Assembly (NCBI GenBank): GCA_030680175.1
Contig: JAUXWO010000140.1
Span: 1 to 48,475 of the forward strand
Source of the DNA: Vicinamibacterales bacterium
GTDB lineage: Bacteria > Acidobacteriota > Vicinamibacteria > Vicinamibacterales > UBA2999
Reading direction: 5' to 3'
Length of the DNA: 48,475 nt
Program-made: the position numbers and the translations under genes
Notes under the pieces: model-generated
What the model saw: only the letters and a program-made list of their open reading frames with translations
What the model was told of the DNA's origin: nothing
The model's database searches: none
Part shown: piece after piece, positions 19,419 through 27,353 of the stretch
How positions within the stretch are numbered: the first letter of the stretch is position 1
How the letters are laid out: the number at the start of each line of letters is the position of its first letter

Positions 19419-20679
19419 CCTCCGACACACCCTCGGCGTGGCCGTGGCGGTCGTGGGGCTGGCGACGGCCACCGCGGTGGCGCAACCGGTGGCGCCGGTG
19501 ACGCTCGACGAGGCCGTGCGCCTCGCCGTCGAGCGCCATCCGTCCGCGCGCCAGGCTGCGACGACCATCCTGCGCGCCGAAGCCCTGCTCCAGCAGGCGC
19601 GGACGGTGGCCTGGCCCACCGTCACCGGCGGGATCGCGACAACGGTGCTCGACGGCGAGCGCGGGTTCGACGAGTTCGTCACGCAACCCCGGACGCAGAC
19701 GCTCTTCAGCGCCTCGGTCGCATACCCGGTGCTCGCGGCGTCGCGCTGGGCCGCGCGGACGCAGGCCGGGGATCAGGTACGCGTGGCGCAGTACGGCGCC
19801 GAGGAGGTGCGGCGGCAGATCGCCGTCGCCACGGCCGGGGCCTACCTCGCCGTGATCGCGCAGAAGCGCCAGGTCGACGTGAACACACGCGCCCGGGAGA
19901 CCGCGCAGGCGCACCTCGACTACGCGCGCGCCAGGCTCGAGGGTGGCGTGGGCAGCAAGCTCAACGAACTGCGCGCGGCGCAGGAGGTGGCGACGAGCGA
20001 CGTGCTGCTCGAGTCGGCGCGGCTCGGCGTCCGGCGCGCGCAGGAAGCGCTCGGCGTGCTGACGGCCACCGATGCGCCGGTCGATGCGGCAGGCGAACCG
20101 GCCTTCGAGGTGCCCGCCGCGCCGGTGGGCGAGGACTGGCTGCGCGGCCGGACCGATATCCGGCTGTTCACCGCGCAGCGCGAGGCGGCCGAGCGCGTGT
20201 TCCGCGACAGCCGCAAGGACTGGATCCCGACCGGGACCGTCTCGTTCGACCCGCAGTACGTCACGCCGGCCGGGCTCTTCCAGCCGTCGCGGACGTGGCG
20301 AGGCGTGCTCCAGTTCTCGGTGCCGCTCTTCGATGGCGGGCAGCGGCGCGCCGTCGCGCGGCAGCGCGAGGTGGCGGTCGAGGCCGCGGACCTGACGCTC
20401 GCCGAGGTGGAACTCCGGGCGCGCGCGGACCTGCGCACCGCCCGTGCGGCCGTCGAGAGCACCGAGCGCGCGGTGGCGAGCGCGCGCCTCGCCGCCCAGC
20501 ATGCCGCCGACGTCCTGCGCATCACCGATGTCGCGTTCCGTGCGGGGGCGACCACCAACATCGAGGTGATCGACGCCCAGCGCCGCGCACGCGATGCCGA
20601 CACCGCCGCCGCCCAGGCCGAGGACCGCCTGCGCCAGGCCCGGCTCGACCTGCTCGTCGCGCTCGGACGGTTCCCGTAG
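19411..20679 (+). CDS. TolC-family outer-membrane efflux protein
   Basis: A 422-residue outer-membrane channel. A signal peptide (MGSLRHTLGVAVAVVGLATATAVAQ) precedes VTLDEAVRLAVERHPSARQAATTI, the usual start of the OEP domain. Two long heptad-rich helical repeats follow, with the second beginning RLFTAQREAAERVFRDSRKDW and ending TTNIEVIDAQRRARDADTAAAQAEDRLRQARLDLLVALG. Its ATG lies inside the RND gene, overlapping 8 bp, so expression is coupled. With the adaptor and pump it completes a tripartite export system. The TAG is followed after 11 bases by the YCGGACCYG repeats. Confidence 0.94.
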   Translation: MGSLRHTLGVAVAVVGLATATAVAQPVAPVTLDEAVRLAVERHPSARQAATTILRAEALLQQARTVAWPTVTGGIATTVLDGERGFDEFVTQPRTQTLFSASVAYPVLAASRWAARTQAGDQVRVAQYGAEEVRRQIAVATAGAYLAVIAQKRQVDVNTRARETAQAHLDYARARLEGGVGSKLNELRAAQEVATSDVLLESARLGVRRAQEALGVLTATDAPVDAAGEPAFEVPAAPVGEDWLRGRTDIRLFTAQREAAERVFRDSRKDWIPTGTVSFDPQYVTPAGLFQPSRTWRGVLQFSVPLFDGGQRRAVARQREVAVEAADLTLAEVELRARADLRTARAAVESTERAVASARLAAQHAADVLRITDVAFRAGATTNIEVIDAQRRARDADTAAAQAEDRLRQARLDLLVALGRFP

Positions 20680-20690
20680 CGCCGGCCCCA

Positions 20691-20754
20691 TCGGACCTGC
20701 CGGACCTGCCGGACCTGTCCGGACCTGCCGGACCCGTCGGACCTGTCGGACCCG
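20691..20754. repeat. YCGGACCYG 9-mer array, left flank of fold-back element
   Basis: Seven 9-base units (TCGGACCTG, CCGGACCTG twice, a one-base insertion, CCGGACCTG, CCGGACCCG, TCGGACCTG, TCGGACCCG) start 11 bases after the TolC stop. The same unit in the same orientation forms the right flank at 21021. Confidence 0.9.
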
Positions 20755-20763
20755 TCAGCCCAC

Positions 20764-21008
20764 CTTCTGTGGGCTTCTGGAACTGCCGTCCTTCCGGCCG
20801 GCGGGAGCTCGCGCTCGCAACCTGCGCCTCCGTCCACTCGGGTTTCGTACTGACGCGTATCGCGCCGCGCCTACCCGGCCACGACTGACGCTGGGCCTAC
20901 GGCGCCGGCGCTCGAAACCCTCGCTCCCTCCGGTGCAGGTTGCATGCTGCCGCCCATCGCGCGACTCCAACGCCGGCCTCCAGGACGACAGTTCCAGCAC
21001 CACAGAAG
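20764..21008. repeat. 245-bp imperfect fold-back element
   Basis: The two halves are imperfect reverse complements over roughly 90-100 bases each. Matching blocks from the outside inwards are CTTCTGTGG / CCACAGAAG (ends 20764 and 21008), TGGAACTGCCGTCC against the complement of GGACGACAGTTCCA, GGCCGGCG against CGCCGGCC, GCAACCTGCGCC against GGTGCAGGTTGC, and GGGTTTCG against CGAAACCC. A transcript would fold into one long interrupted hairpin. It has no coding sense and no transposase. Confidence 0.8.
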
Positions 21009-21020
21009 CGGCGCCGCCGG

Positions 21021-21120
21021 CGGACCTGTCCGGACCTGCCGGACCTGCCGGACCTGCCGGACCTGCCGGACCCGTCGGACCTGCCGGACCCGTCGGACCT
21101 GACTGACCTGTCGGACCCGA
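21021..21120. repeat. YCGGACCYG 9-mer array, right flank of fold-back element
   Basis: About eleven 9-base units, four of them identical CCGGACCTG, then alternating CCGGACCCG and TCGGACCTG, decaying at the end to ACTGACCTG and TCGGACCCG. The array stops 7 bases before a candidate -10 (TACACT) and 20 bases before the next start codon. Confidence 0.9.
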
Positions 21121-21126
21121 CTGATC

Positions 21127-21132
21127 TACACT
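21127..21132 (+). promoter_or_regulatory. Candidate -10 element (TACACT), leaderless context
   Basis: TACACT ends 7 bases before the ATG at 21140 and directly adjoins the repeat array. No Shine-Dalgarno sequence is present. Confidence 0.4.
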
Positions 21133-21139
21133 GACGTTC

Positions 21140-21871
21140 ATGCGCTCCGGCCGTCGGCCGATTGTCGTGTGGGGGGTGACGCTGCTGGCCGTGACCCTGG
21201 TGGCCACGCGGTCGCTCGATCGCGATCAGCCGGTGCCCCCGCTCGCGCGCAGCGCCTTCACCCTCTACATCGTCGATCAAGGCGGCGCGCGTCAGCCCGT
21301 CGCGCACTACGACGGCCTCGCGTGGGCGCCGCTCTGCGAACAGGGGCTGGGGCCCCCGACGCCGGTCCAGTATCTCGGGCCGGTGCTCGCGGTCGAAGGG
21401 TCGCGTGGCTCTCCTCTTTATCCCGTCCGCCTGCTGTCGGGCGAGCCGCGCCGCTGGCAGCGCGCGCGCGACGCCGTGCAGGCCCTGACCGACGGATCGG
21501 TGGACGTGCCGGGCCGTATCCGCGAAGCCGCCGTCTACGTGCCGGTCGGCACGACCTCCGATGTCGTGTTCGTCGACCTCGTGATGCGCTCCGCCGAGCC
21601 GCAGTGGTGGGGGGTGGCCGCATCGGGGTGGGTCCACACCGATGGCGACCGCGTGTGGGTGCTGGCGCCGCGCGTCGCGCCCTTCGCCACCTACGAGGAC
21701 TTCATCGCCACGCCCCGGCTGCACCCGCTCGGCGTCGCCGACGTCGGCCACCCCGGTGAGCGCGTCTGGGTGATGCAGAACCGCGCCCCCGAACTGAGCG
21801 CCATCGAACTCGTGCGCGTCTCCGCCCGCACCGCTGAAACGTCCGTCAGCGTGGCCCACGGAGGATGCTAG
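21140..21871 (+). CDS. Hypothetical membrane-anchored or exported protein
   Basis: A 243-residue protein I do not recognise. Residues 8-24 (VVWGVTLLAVTLVATRS) are a single hydrophobic segment after Arg residues, so it is anchored in or exported through the inner membrane; the rest is soluble and beta-rich by appearance (FTLYIVDQGGARQPVAHYD, WWGVAASGWVHTDGDRVWVL). A Cys is the last residue. It lies between two repeat regions and is co-directional with the lipoprotein gene at 22110. Their shared repeat-rich surroundings suggest a lineage-specific pair, but nothing in the sequence gives a function. Confidence 0.7.
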   Translation: MRSGRRPIVVWGVTLLAVTLVATRSLDRDQPVPPLARSAFTLYIVDQGGARQPVAHYDGLAWAPLCEQGLGPPTPVQYLGPVLAVEGSRGSPLYPVRLLSGEPRRWQRARDAVQALTDGSVDVPGRIREAAVYVPVGTTSDVVFVDLVMRSAEPQWWGVAASGWVHTDGDRVWVLAPRVAPFATYEDFIATPRLHPLGVADVGHPGERVWVMQNRAPELSAIELVRVSARTAETSVSVAHGGC

Positions 21872-21909
21872 GCGGGGATCGGGGATCGGGGACCGGCTCC
21901 GCGAACTGC

Positions 21910-21990
21910 GTCCGCCTTCGCGGCCGGAGGCCGCTTCGGCGGGACCCCGCCGAAGCTCGCAGGCCCTCCCGGGCGAGCGGAGGCGGGAAC
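21910..21990. repeat. 81-bp cloverleaf-like element, copy 1
   Basis: The ends CCGCCTTCGC and GCGGAGGCGG can pair (one G-T wobble) as a closing stem. Inside are three hairpins: GCGGCC-GGA-GGCCGC, CTTCGGCGGG with CCCGCCGAAG (nearly perfect, 2-4 base loop), and GCTCGC with GCGAGC enclosing GGG/CCC. Copy 2 lies 105 bp downstream with four differences in 81 bases; one of them restores full pairing of the closing stem. The first 30 or so bases match the inner part of the palindrome at 13056. Confidence 0.85.
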
Positions 21991-22014
21991 CGCGAACCGC
22001 GAATAGCGAATAGC

Positions 22015-22095
22015 GTCCGCCTTCGCGGCCGGAGGCCGCTTCGGCGGGACCCCGCCGAAGCTCGCGGGCCTTCCCAGGCGAGCGAAGGCGGGAAC
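22015..22095. repeat. 81-bp cloverleaf-like element, copy 2
   Basis: Same layout as copy 1, with a perfect 10-bp closing stem CCGCCTTCGC / GCGAAGGCGG. It ends 14 bases before the start codon of the lipoprotein gene, so any transcript of that gene could carry the structure in its leader. Confidence 0.85.
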
Positions 22096-22109
22096 AGCGA
22101 ATAGCGAGA

Positions 22110-23306
22110 ATGCCCTCCCGCCACCGTTGCGTGTTCGGCGTGGGCGTGCTGCTGTCGGTCCTCGGGGCCGGGTGCAGCCCGGGGGCTGGGGTTCCGGATT
22201 CGCGGGGGCTCGAGGAGGCCGCGCGCGCCGTGGCTGCGGTCGAAGGCCCCGCCGCCCTCGTGCTGGACACGCCGGACCCGGCGACGCCGCAGGGGACGGC
22301 GTGGCCGCCCGGTACCGAGTTCGTGGCCCTCGAGGCCGCGCAGATCGAGCGCGTCCGCGACTCCCACACCGTCGTGGCGGCCGAGGGCCTGCGCACCGCC
22401 CTCGAATTGCGCGGCTACTGGCTGACGCCGCTCCCGGGCGTCACCGGGTGGGTACAGCTGCAAGGCCGGATGCACTGCGCGACGGTACGGACGACGTCGT
22501 GGAGTCCGCTGCCTGGGCTGGAGTACTCCGGGCGGATCGGGATCTCGATCCCGGGGGGCGCCGGCGGCGAGTTCGTGCTCATCGCAGGTGATCACGGTCC
22601 GCTCGCGCTGTCGGCAGAGGGGCCGGATGGTGGCGAGATCACGCTCGCGGTCGAACCGCTGCAGAACGCGCCGGGCACCAACATGCCCCCGGCCGACTTC
22701 TGGCTCGAACGCGGCGACCCCGGCGCCGCGCCTGCCGAGGTCGTGCGCGTGCGCCTGCCCGCCGGCGTGGAAGGCCCCCGTCTGGTGGGGATACGGTTTG
22801 GCCGCCGCGCGCCGCAGGTGCTGGCCCGGCTCGCCGGTTATGACGGGGACGTCCGCGCCCGCGTGTGCGCCGCCCCCCTCGGGGGCGACGACGGGCTGCG
22901 CGCGGAGCGGCCGTCGCTGACGATCGATCACCCGGCGTCCTTTGGCGCGGGCTGGTCTGGCGAGGGGCGCGTGGGCGCGGACACCGTGCGGTGGACGGGG
23001 CGCGAAGCCGCACTGCTCGTGCCGTCGGGCGTGTCGGGCGCCGTCCACCTCGAACTGGAGGCCCTGCCGCCGGCGCCGGCCACGGGGGCTGCGGTGGTGG
23101 CGGTCGTCAATGGCGTGGCGCTGCCGGCGCAGACGCTCGACGCCCCGCTTCGGACCTATGCCTGGGCCGTGCCCGCCGGCGTGTGGCTCGCGGGCACCAA
23201 CGAGATTCTGCTGCGCGTGTCGGAGGTGGCGCGTAACGCGGGCCCGGGCCGTCGCGACGTCGGACTCGGCGTCCGCGCGGTGCGCGTCCACCTGGCGCCG
23301 CCCTAG
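22110..23306 (+). CDS. Hypothetical lipoprotein
   Basis: A 398-residue lipoprotein of unknown function. The signal peptide ends in LSVLGAGC with Cys22 as the lipidated residue. The mature part looks like consecutive beta-domains: residues 80-200 (LRTALELRGYWLTPLPGVTGWVQL..., GEFVLIAGDHGPLALSAEG) and 280-398 (DHPASFGAGWSGEGRVGADTV..., NEILLRVSEVARNAGPGRRDVGLGVRAV). The C-terminal part recalls carbohydrate-binding jelly-roll domains, but no signature is firm. The ATG directly follows a heptamer repeat and has no ribosome binding site. It is convergent with the FKBP gene, with 12 bases between stops. Confidence 0.75.
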   Translation: MPSRHRCVFGVGVLLSVLGAGCSPGAGVPDSRGLEEAARAVAAVEGPAALVLDTPDPATPQGTAWPPGTEFVALEAAQIERVRDSHTVVAAEGLRTALELRGYWLTPLPGVTGWVQLQGRMHCATVRTTSWSPLPGLEYSGRIGISIPGGAGGEFVLIAGDHGPLALSAEGPDGGEITLAVEPLQNAPGTNMPPADFWLERGDPGAAPAEVVRVRLPAGVEGPRLVGIRFGRRAPQVLARLAGYDGDVRARVCAAPLGGDDGLRAERPSLTIDHPASFGAGWSGEGRVGADTVRWTGREAALLVPSGVSGAVHLELEALPPAPATGAAVVAVVNGVALPAQTLDAPLRTYAWAVPAGVWLAGTNEILLRVSEVARNAGPGRRDVGLGVRAVRVHLAPP

Positions 23307-23318
23307 CGCCGCGCCGCG

Positions 23319-23759
23319 CTACTGCGCGACGTCGAGCAATTCGACGTCGAAGATCAGCGTGGCGTTCGGGGGGATGACGCCGCCGCCGGCGCCGGTCGAG
23401 CCGTAGGCCAGTTCCGGTGGCAGGACGAGGCGGCGTGTGCCGCCGACGCGCATGCCGAGGATGCCCTGGTCCCATCCGCGAATCACCTGCCCGGCACCGA
23501 GGACGAACGTGAACGGCGCGCCGCCGACCGAGGTATCGAAGAGCCGCCCCTTGTTGTCTGGCGCTCCGGCCTGGTAGATCCAGCCGGCGTAGTCCACCGT
23601 GAGCCGGCGTCCCGCGGTGGCTTCGGCGCCCGTGCCCACGCGCAGGTCGGTGGCGCTGAAGGGCGCCGAACTGGTCGGCGCGGTCGGGGACTCACTGGTG
23701 CATGCGGCCGTCACGAGCAACACGGTGAGCAGGGCGAGGGTCCGGAGGGGGGCGTTCAT
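23319..23759 (-). CDS. FKBP-type peptidyl-prolyl isomerase lipoprotein
   Basis: A 146-residue periplasmic or envelope prolyl isomerase. A lipoprotein signal ends at Cys20 (LLVTAAC). The FKBP domain occupies about residues 37-146 with LTVDYAGWIYQ, GRLFDTSVGGAPFTFVLGAGQVIRGWDQGILGM, RRLVLPPELAYGSTGAGGGVIPPNATLIFDVELLDV; the active-site residues of the family (Tyr, Phe-Asp, Phe, Val-Ile, Trp, Tyr) are all present. It assists folding of exported proteins. A CATAAT hexamer on the minus strand (23778-23773) lies 13 bases before the start, giving a very short leader. Confidence 0.93.
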   Translation of the reverse strand: MNAPLRTLALLTVLLVTAACTSESPTAPTSSAPFSATDLRVGTGAEATAGRRLTVDYAGWIYQAGAPDNKGRLFDTSVGGAPFTFVLGAGQVIRGWDQGILGMRVGGTRRLVLPPELAYGSTGAGGGVIPPNATLIFDVELLDVAQ

Positions 23760-23784
23760 CTCTGTTCTGCCGATTATGCACGAA

Positions 23785-23815
23785 GGGCGGCGCGACCCCA
23801 AGAGTCGCGCCGCCC
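23785..23815 (-). terminator. Perfect 12-bp hairpin between glnN and the FKBP gene
   Basis: GGGCGGCGCGAC (23785-23796), a 7-base loop, GTCGCGCCGCCC (23804-23815). It begins 40 bases after the glnN stop and lies just ahead of the candidate -10 of the FKBP gene. Only TT follows the stem, so it may need Rho, but its position fits glnN termination. Confidence 0.6.
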
Positions 23816-23854
23816 CCGTCGTCATGTCGTCCGGGCGGGGTGCGCCCGGCGTGA

Positions 23855-26032
23855 CTACTTGATGAACAGCATCTCCCGATAGGTCGGCAGCGGCCAGATG
23901 CTGTGCGGCACGATGACCTCGAGCCGGTCGCCGAGGTCGCGCAGCTTCATGCACAGCGGAATGACCTTGTCGCGCATGTACTTCGCGTGCGCTTCGGTCG
24001 AGGGGCTCGTGTGATCGAGGGCCTTGGCCAGCAGCACGGTCGTGGCCCGGAAGCCGTCGATGAGCTTCACGAGATCGGTGAGCAGCTTCTTGCCCTCCTT
24101 GCTCGCGCCCCCGGCCTGCTTGACCGCGATCACGCTCTGCGCCACCTGCTTCTGGTAGTCGAGCGCCGCGGGCAGGATGTAGCGGTTGGCCATCAGCACC
24201 ATCAGCTGGGCTTCGATGTTGATCGTCTTGGCGTAGTTCTCGAGGTTGACCTCGTAGCGCGCGTGGAGTTCCCGCTCGCTGAGGACCTTGAACTTCGTGA
24301 ACGTCTTGATGACGTCGGGCTTGATCACCTCGGGCAGCGCCGCGACCGTCTCCTTGTGGTTCAGCAGCCCGCGGGTGGCGGCCTCCTTCTGCCAGGCGTC
24401 GGCGTAGCCGTTGCCGTTGAAGATGATCCGCTTGTGCTGTTTGACGACCTTCTTCAGCAGCGCGCCGACGGCGTCCTCGAGTCCCTGGCCCTTCGCCAGC
24501 ATGCCCTCGAGTTCGCCCGCCATGTAGTCGAGCGATTCGGTCACGGCGACGTTGAGGCACGTGGCGGGGAAGGCGACGTTCTGGTTCGACGACACGGCAC
24601 GGAACTCGAACTTGTTGCCCGTGAAGGCGAACGGCGACGTGCGGTTCCGGTCGCCGGCATCGCGCGGCAGCTGCGGCAGAACCGAGACGCCGATGTCGAG
24701 GAACCCGCCGTGCTTGGTCGTCTTGGCGCCGCCTGACTCCACCTGCTCGAAGATGTCGGTCAGCATGTCGCCGAGGAAGACGCTCAGGATCGCCGGCGGC
24801 GCCTCATTGGCCCCGAGCCGGTGGTCGTTGCCCGCGCGCGCGATCGACATGCGGAGCAGCCCCTGAAAGCGGTCCACTCCGCGGAGCACGGCCGCGCAGA
24901 AGAACAGGAACTGCATGTTGTCGTGCGGCGTGTCCCCGGGGTTCAGCAGGTTGTTGCCCAGGTCGTCGGCCATGCTCCAGTTCAGGTGCTTGCCCGAGCC
25001 GTTCACGCCCGCGAATGGCTTCTCGTGCAGCAGGCACGCCAGCCCGTACTTGCCCGCCACCCGCTTCAGCGTCTCCATCGTCATCATCTGATGATCGGTG
25101 GCGACGTTGGCGCTCTCGAAGATCGGCGCCACTTCGTACTGCGAGGGAGCGACCTCGTTGTGGCGTGTCTTGATCGGCACGCCGACCTTGTAGAGCTCGG
25201 CTTCGGCCTCGGCCATGCAGGCGAGGACGCGCTCGGGAATCGAGCCGAAGTACTGGTCCTCGAGCTCCTGGCCCTTCGGCGGGCGCGCGCCGAACAGCGT
25301 GCGGCCGGCGTTGATGAGGTCGGGGCGCGCGAAGTAGAAATTGCGATCGATCAGGAAGTACTCCTGCTCGGGACCGCACGTCGCCGTCACGCGGCTCGCC
25401 GTGGAGCCGAAGAGGCGCAGCACGCGGACGGCCTGCGTCGAGAGCGCCTCCATCGAGCGGAGCAGCGGCGTCTTCTTGTCGAGCGCCTCCCCGGTCCAGC
25501 TGACGAACGCGGTCGGGATGACGAGCGTCAGGCTGTTGCCGTTGGTGAAGAGCCACGGCGGGCTCGTCGGATCCCACGCGGTGTAGCCGCGCGCCTCGAA
25601 CGTGCTGCGCATGCCGCCCGACGGGAAGCTCGACGCGTCGGGCTCGCCCCGCACGAGTTCCTTGCCGCTGAATTCGGCCATCGCCCGCCCGTCGCCGGTC
25701 GGCGCGTAGAACGAGTCGTGCTTCTCGGCCGTGATGCCGGTCATCGGCTGGAACCAGTGCGTGTAGTGCGACGCGCCGTGTTCGATGGCCCAGTCCTTGA
25801 GCGCCGAGGCGATCGCGTCCGCCGTCGAGATGTCCAGGGGGCGGCCCTGCGTGATGGTCTCGCGCAGCGACTTGTAGACGCCCTTGGGGAGGCGTGCCTG
25901 CTGCGTCTTGTCATTGAAGACGAAGCTGCCGAAGATCTCGCCGACGCGCGCCGGCGTCGTGACCGCCCGGCCCTCGTGCATCGCCCAGTCCCGAATATTG
26001 CGGATTGCCTCGCCCAGTGCTGCGGAGCCCAT
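23855..26032 (-). CDS. glnN: Glutamine synthetase type III
   Basis: A 725-residue ATP-dependent enzyme making glutamine from glutamate and ammonia; type III enzymes are long (about 700 residues) double-ring dodecamers. Diagnostic segments are [48 protein letters not shown] with the downstream [21 protein letters not shown], and [20 protein letters not shown]. The large helical C-terminal domain ([14 protein letters not shown]..., [11 protein letters not shown]) is complete. The ATG at 26032 begins [12 protein letters not shown]; a longer in-frame start at 26098 would lie downstream of the candidate -10 and adds no conserved sequence. It provides glutamine for the GatCAB pathway among others. 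It stands alone, with an AT-richer promoter region. Confidence 0.97.
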   Translation of the reverse strand: MGSAALGEAIRNIRDWAMHEGRAVTTPARVGEIFGSFVFNDKTQQARLPKGVYKSLRETITQGRPLDISTADAIASALKDWAIEHGASHYTHWFQPMTGITAEKHDSFYAPTGDGRAMAEFSGKELVRGEPDASSFPSGGMRSTFEARGYTAWDPTSPPWLFTNGNSLTLVIPTAFVSWTGEALDKKTPLLRSMEALSTQAVRVLRLFGSTASRVTATCGPEQEYFLIDRNFYFARPDLINAGRTLFGARPPKGQELEDQYFGSIPERVLACMAEAEAELYKVGVPIKTRHNEVAPSQYEVAPIFESANVATDHQMMTMETLKRVAGKYGLACLLHEKPFAGVNGSGKHLNWSMADDLGNNLLNPGDTPHDNMQFLFFCAAVLRGVDRFQGLLRMSIARAGNDHRLGANEAPPAILSVFLGDMLTDIFEQVESGGAKTTKHGGFLDIGVSVLPQLPRDAGDRNRTSPFAFTGNKFEFRAVSSNQNVAFPATCLNVAVTESLDYMAGELEGMLAKGQGLEDAVGALLKKVVKQHKRIIFNGNGYADAWQKEAATRGLLNHKETVAALPEVIKPDVIKTFTKFKVLSERELHARYEVNLENYAKTINIEAQLMVLMANRYILPAALDYQKQVAQSVIAVKQAGGASKEGKKLLTDLVKLIDGFRATTVLLAKALDHTSPSTEAHAKYMRDKVIPLCMKLRDLGDRLEVIVPHSIWPLPTYREMLFIK

Positions 26033-26314
26033 CGATGTGCCGTCCCTTCTTTGCCGTGCCGCCGAGGTTGGAGGTAGTGGTGGCGCAAAGCGCGCCAATC
26101 GAAGTGCTGATTATGCACGAGTAGGACGTCACCATGCAATAAATGACTGATTTGGTGCCGATACACGTCGCATTAAATGCAAAATGCTTCCCCGGGAATG
26201 CAAATTACACACAAATATGCGAACGCATCGCTAGGCCGAATGACCAAGCTCGGCCATTGAAGGGGGCCGGCGAGCGGGGGCATAAAAGAATGTCGCTGAC
26301 GATCTACCAGGACG
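26033..26314. promoter_or_regulatory. AT-richer intergenic region with glnN promoter
   Basis: This 282-base gap is visibly less GC-rich than the rest. On the minus strand TTGCAT (26139-26134) and CATAAT (26115-26110) with an 18-base spacer make a plausible promoter, about 77 bases before glnN. The -10 neighbourhood CGTGCATAATC is identical to that of the FKBP gene (23773 region). Several direct and inverted copies of TGCAT/ATGCA lie between 26134 and 26230 and could bind a nitrogen regulator. I found no sigma54-type GG-N10-GC site. Confidence 0.5.
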
Positions 26315-27229
26315 CTAGAACGCAGGGGCGAGCGTGCGGGCGGCGCACGAGGCGGGCGGCGGCGGGGCGTTGCCGGTCAGCAAATACGGCCACAGGGCCT
26401 CGGCCATCAGGGCGTAGCCGGCATCGTTCGGGTGGAACCCGTCCGACGAGAAGTTGGCCGCCGAGTAGATGTCGCTCCGGCACAGGAGGTCGACGACGAC
26501 GACGTTCTGGGCGGTGAGGGCATTGGTGCGGTCGGTCAGCCCAACCGAGATGTACTGCAGGACCGAGCGGTTGGCCGCCGACTCCCCGACCGCGTAGGGC
26601 GCGCCGGCCAGGTTCGGCAGGTTCAGCACGACGATGCGCACATTCGGCGCGCGCTCGCGGATGCGACGGACGAGGGTCACGTAGTCGTCACCCCACTGAC
26701 GGATCTGCGCGTCGAGGTAGCCGCGAACGTCGCCGCCACCCGCCCCGGCCCGCACGGACAGCGCCAGGATATTGCTATCGTTACCGCCCGCGAAGATGGT
26801 GACCACCGAGGCGCCGGTCGCCACAAACGGCGCCTGGCGCTCGAGGAAGTTGGCCGGGACGGTCCGGCCGAGGTCGCGTCCCATCGCCTCGATCGTGGGA
26901 CTCAGGACCGCCGCGGGAATCGACAGGTTCAGCAGGCTGACGGAACCGCGTTCCTGGAGGCGGCGCCCGAGCCGCTGCACGTAACCCGTGCCGTTCGGGC
27001 ACTCGGTGAATGGCACGCACGGCACGGTCCCGCCGAACCCGATCCCGTCCGACGCGCCGATGGCGCTGTAGCCCACCGTGTCACCGGGCGACGGGCCGGT
27101 GGGGGAGTCGACGGCGCGTGAGCACCCGGCGCCGACGAGGAGCGCGCACACCAGGGTGGCGAAGGCGGCGTGCGTCCGGCAGATCGTAAGCGGCTCTCTG
27201 GTCAACGGCGGGTTCCTCGGGCGGCTCAT
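26315..27229 (-). CDS. SGNH/GDSL-family hydrolase lipoprotein
   Basis: A 304-residue esterase/lipase-like protein of the SGNH fold. After a lipoprotein signal ending at Cys36 (CALLVGAGC) the four blocks are visible: block I VGYSAIGASDGIG (nucleophile Ser in GAS), block II with Gly in LLNLSIPAAV, block III FAGGNDSN, block V SSDGFHPNDAGYALMAEAL containing the Asp-x-x-His pair. It probably cleaves an ester or acetyl group in the periplasm or outer membrane; the substrate is unknown. The ATG at 27229 fits the lipoprotein signal; TACACT (27255-27250) lies 20 bases before it. It is divergent from the gamma-glutamyltransferase-like gene. Confidence 0.88.
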   Translation of the reverse strand: MSRPRNPPLTREPLTICRTHAAFATLVCALLVGAGCSRAVDSPTGPSPGDTVGYSAIGASDGIGFGGTVPCVPFTECPNGTGYVQRLGRRLQERGSVSLLNLSIPAAVLSPTIEAMGRDLGRTVPANFLERQAPFVATGASVVTIFAGGNDSNILALSVRAGAGGGDVRGYLDAQIRQWGDDYVTLVRRIRERAPNVRIVVLNLPNLAGAPYAVGESAANRSVLQYISVGLTDRTNALTAQNVVVVDLLCRSDIYSAANFSSDGFHPNDAGYALMAEALWPYLLTGNAPPPPASCAARTLAPAF

Positions 27230-27341
27230 CCGGAGACGGCGTCGCAAGAAGTGTACCCGGACAGGCGCCGGCAAACAGTCCGGAATGGGTCACATCGGCA
27301 CCTCGCGAACGGAAATTCGTTCCAGTCTGCGGCGCGCCGGG

Positions 27342-27347
27342 TAGAAT
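27342..27347 (+). promoter_or_regulatory. Candidate -10 element (TAGAAT), leaderless context
   Basis: TAGAAT ends exactly 6 bases before the ATG at 27354, so the first transcribed base would be at or next to the start codon. No Shine-Dalgarno sequence. Confidence 0.5.
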
Positions 27348-27353
27348 CCGCCA

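Larger units (their letters stand above)
21874..22109. repeat. C..A..G heptamer repeats (copy 2) enclosing two cloverleaf elements
   Basis: Three units of GGGGATC/GGGGACC (21874-21894) begin 2 bases after a stop codon. GCGAACT precedes the first 81-bp element, GCGAACC-GCGAATA-GCGAATA (about 21992-22012) separates the two elements, and GCGAATAGCGAGA follows the second and runs straight into the ATG at 22110. The GCGAANN units match the array at 37163. Confidence 0.85.

Noticed and set aside
14856-19682. A 1608-codon open frame on the minus strand opposite the RND operon
   Set aside because: High GC gives long antisense frames; the product is Arg/His/Asp-rich low complexity and lies opposite clear RND genes.
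21910-22095. tRNA genes suggested by the cloverleaf shape
   Set aside because: No anticodon loop of 7 bases, no TTCGA T-loop motif in place, no discriminator/CCA end, and the stems are too GC-rich and of wrong length.
26033-26314. Sigma54 promoter for glnN
   Set aside because: The best match, TGGCGCGCTTTGC on the minus strand, has 8 rather than 10 bases between GG and GC.
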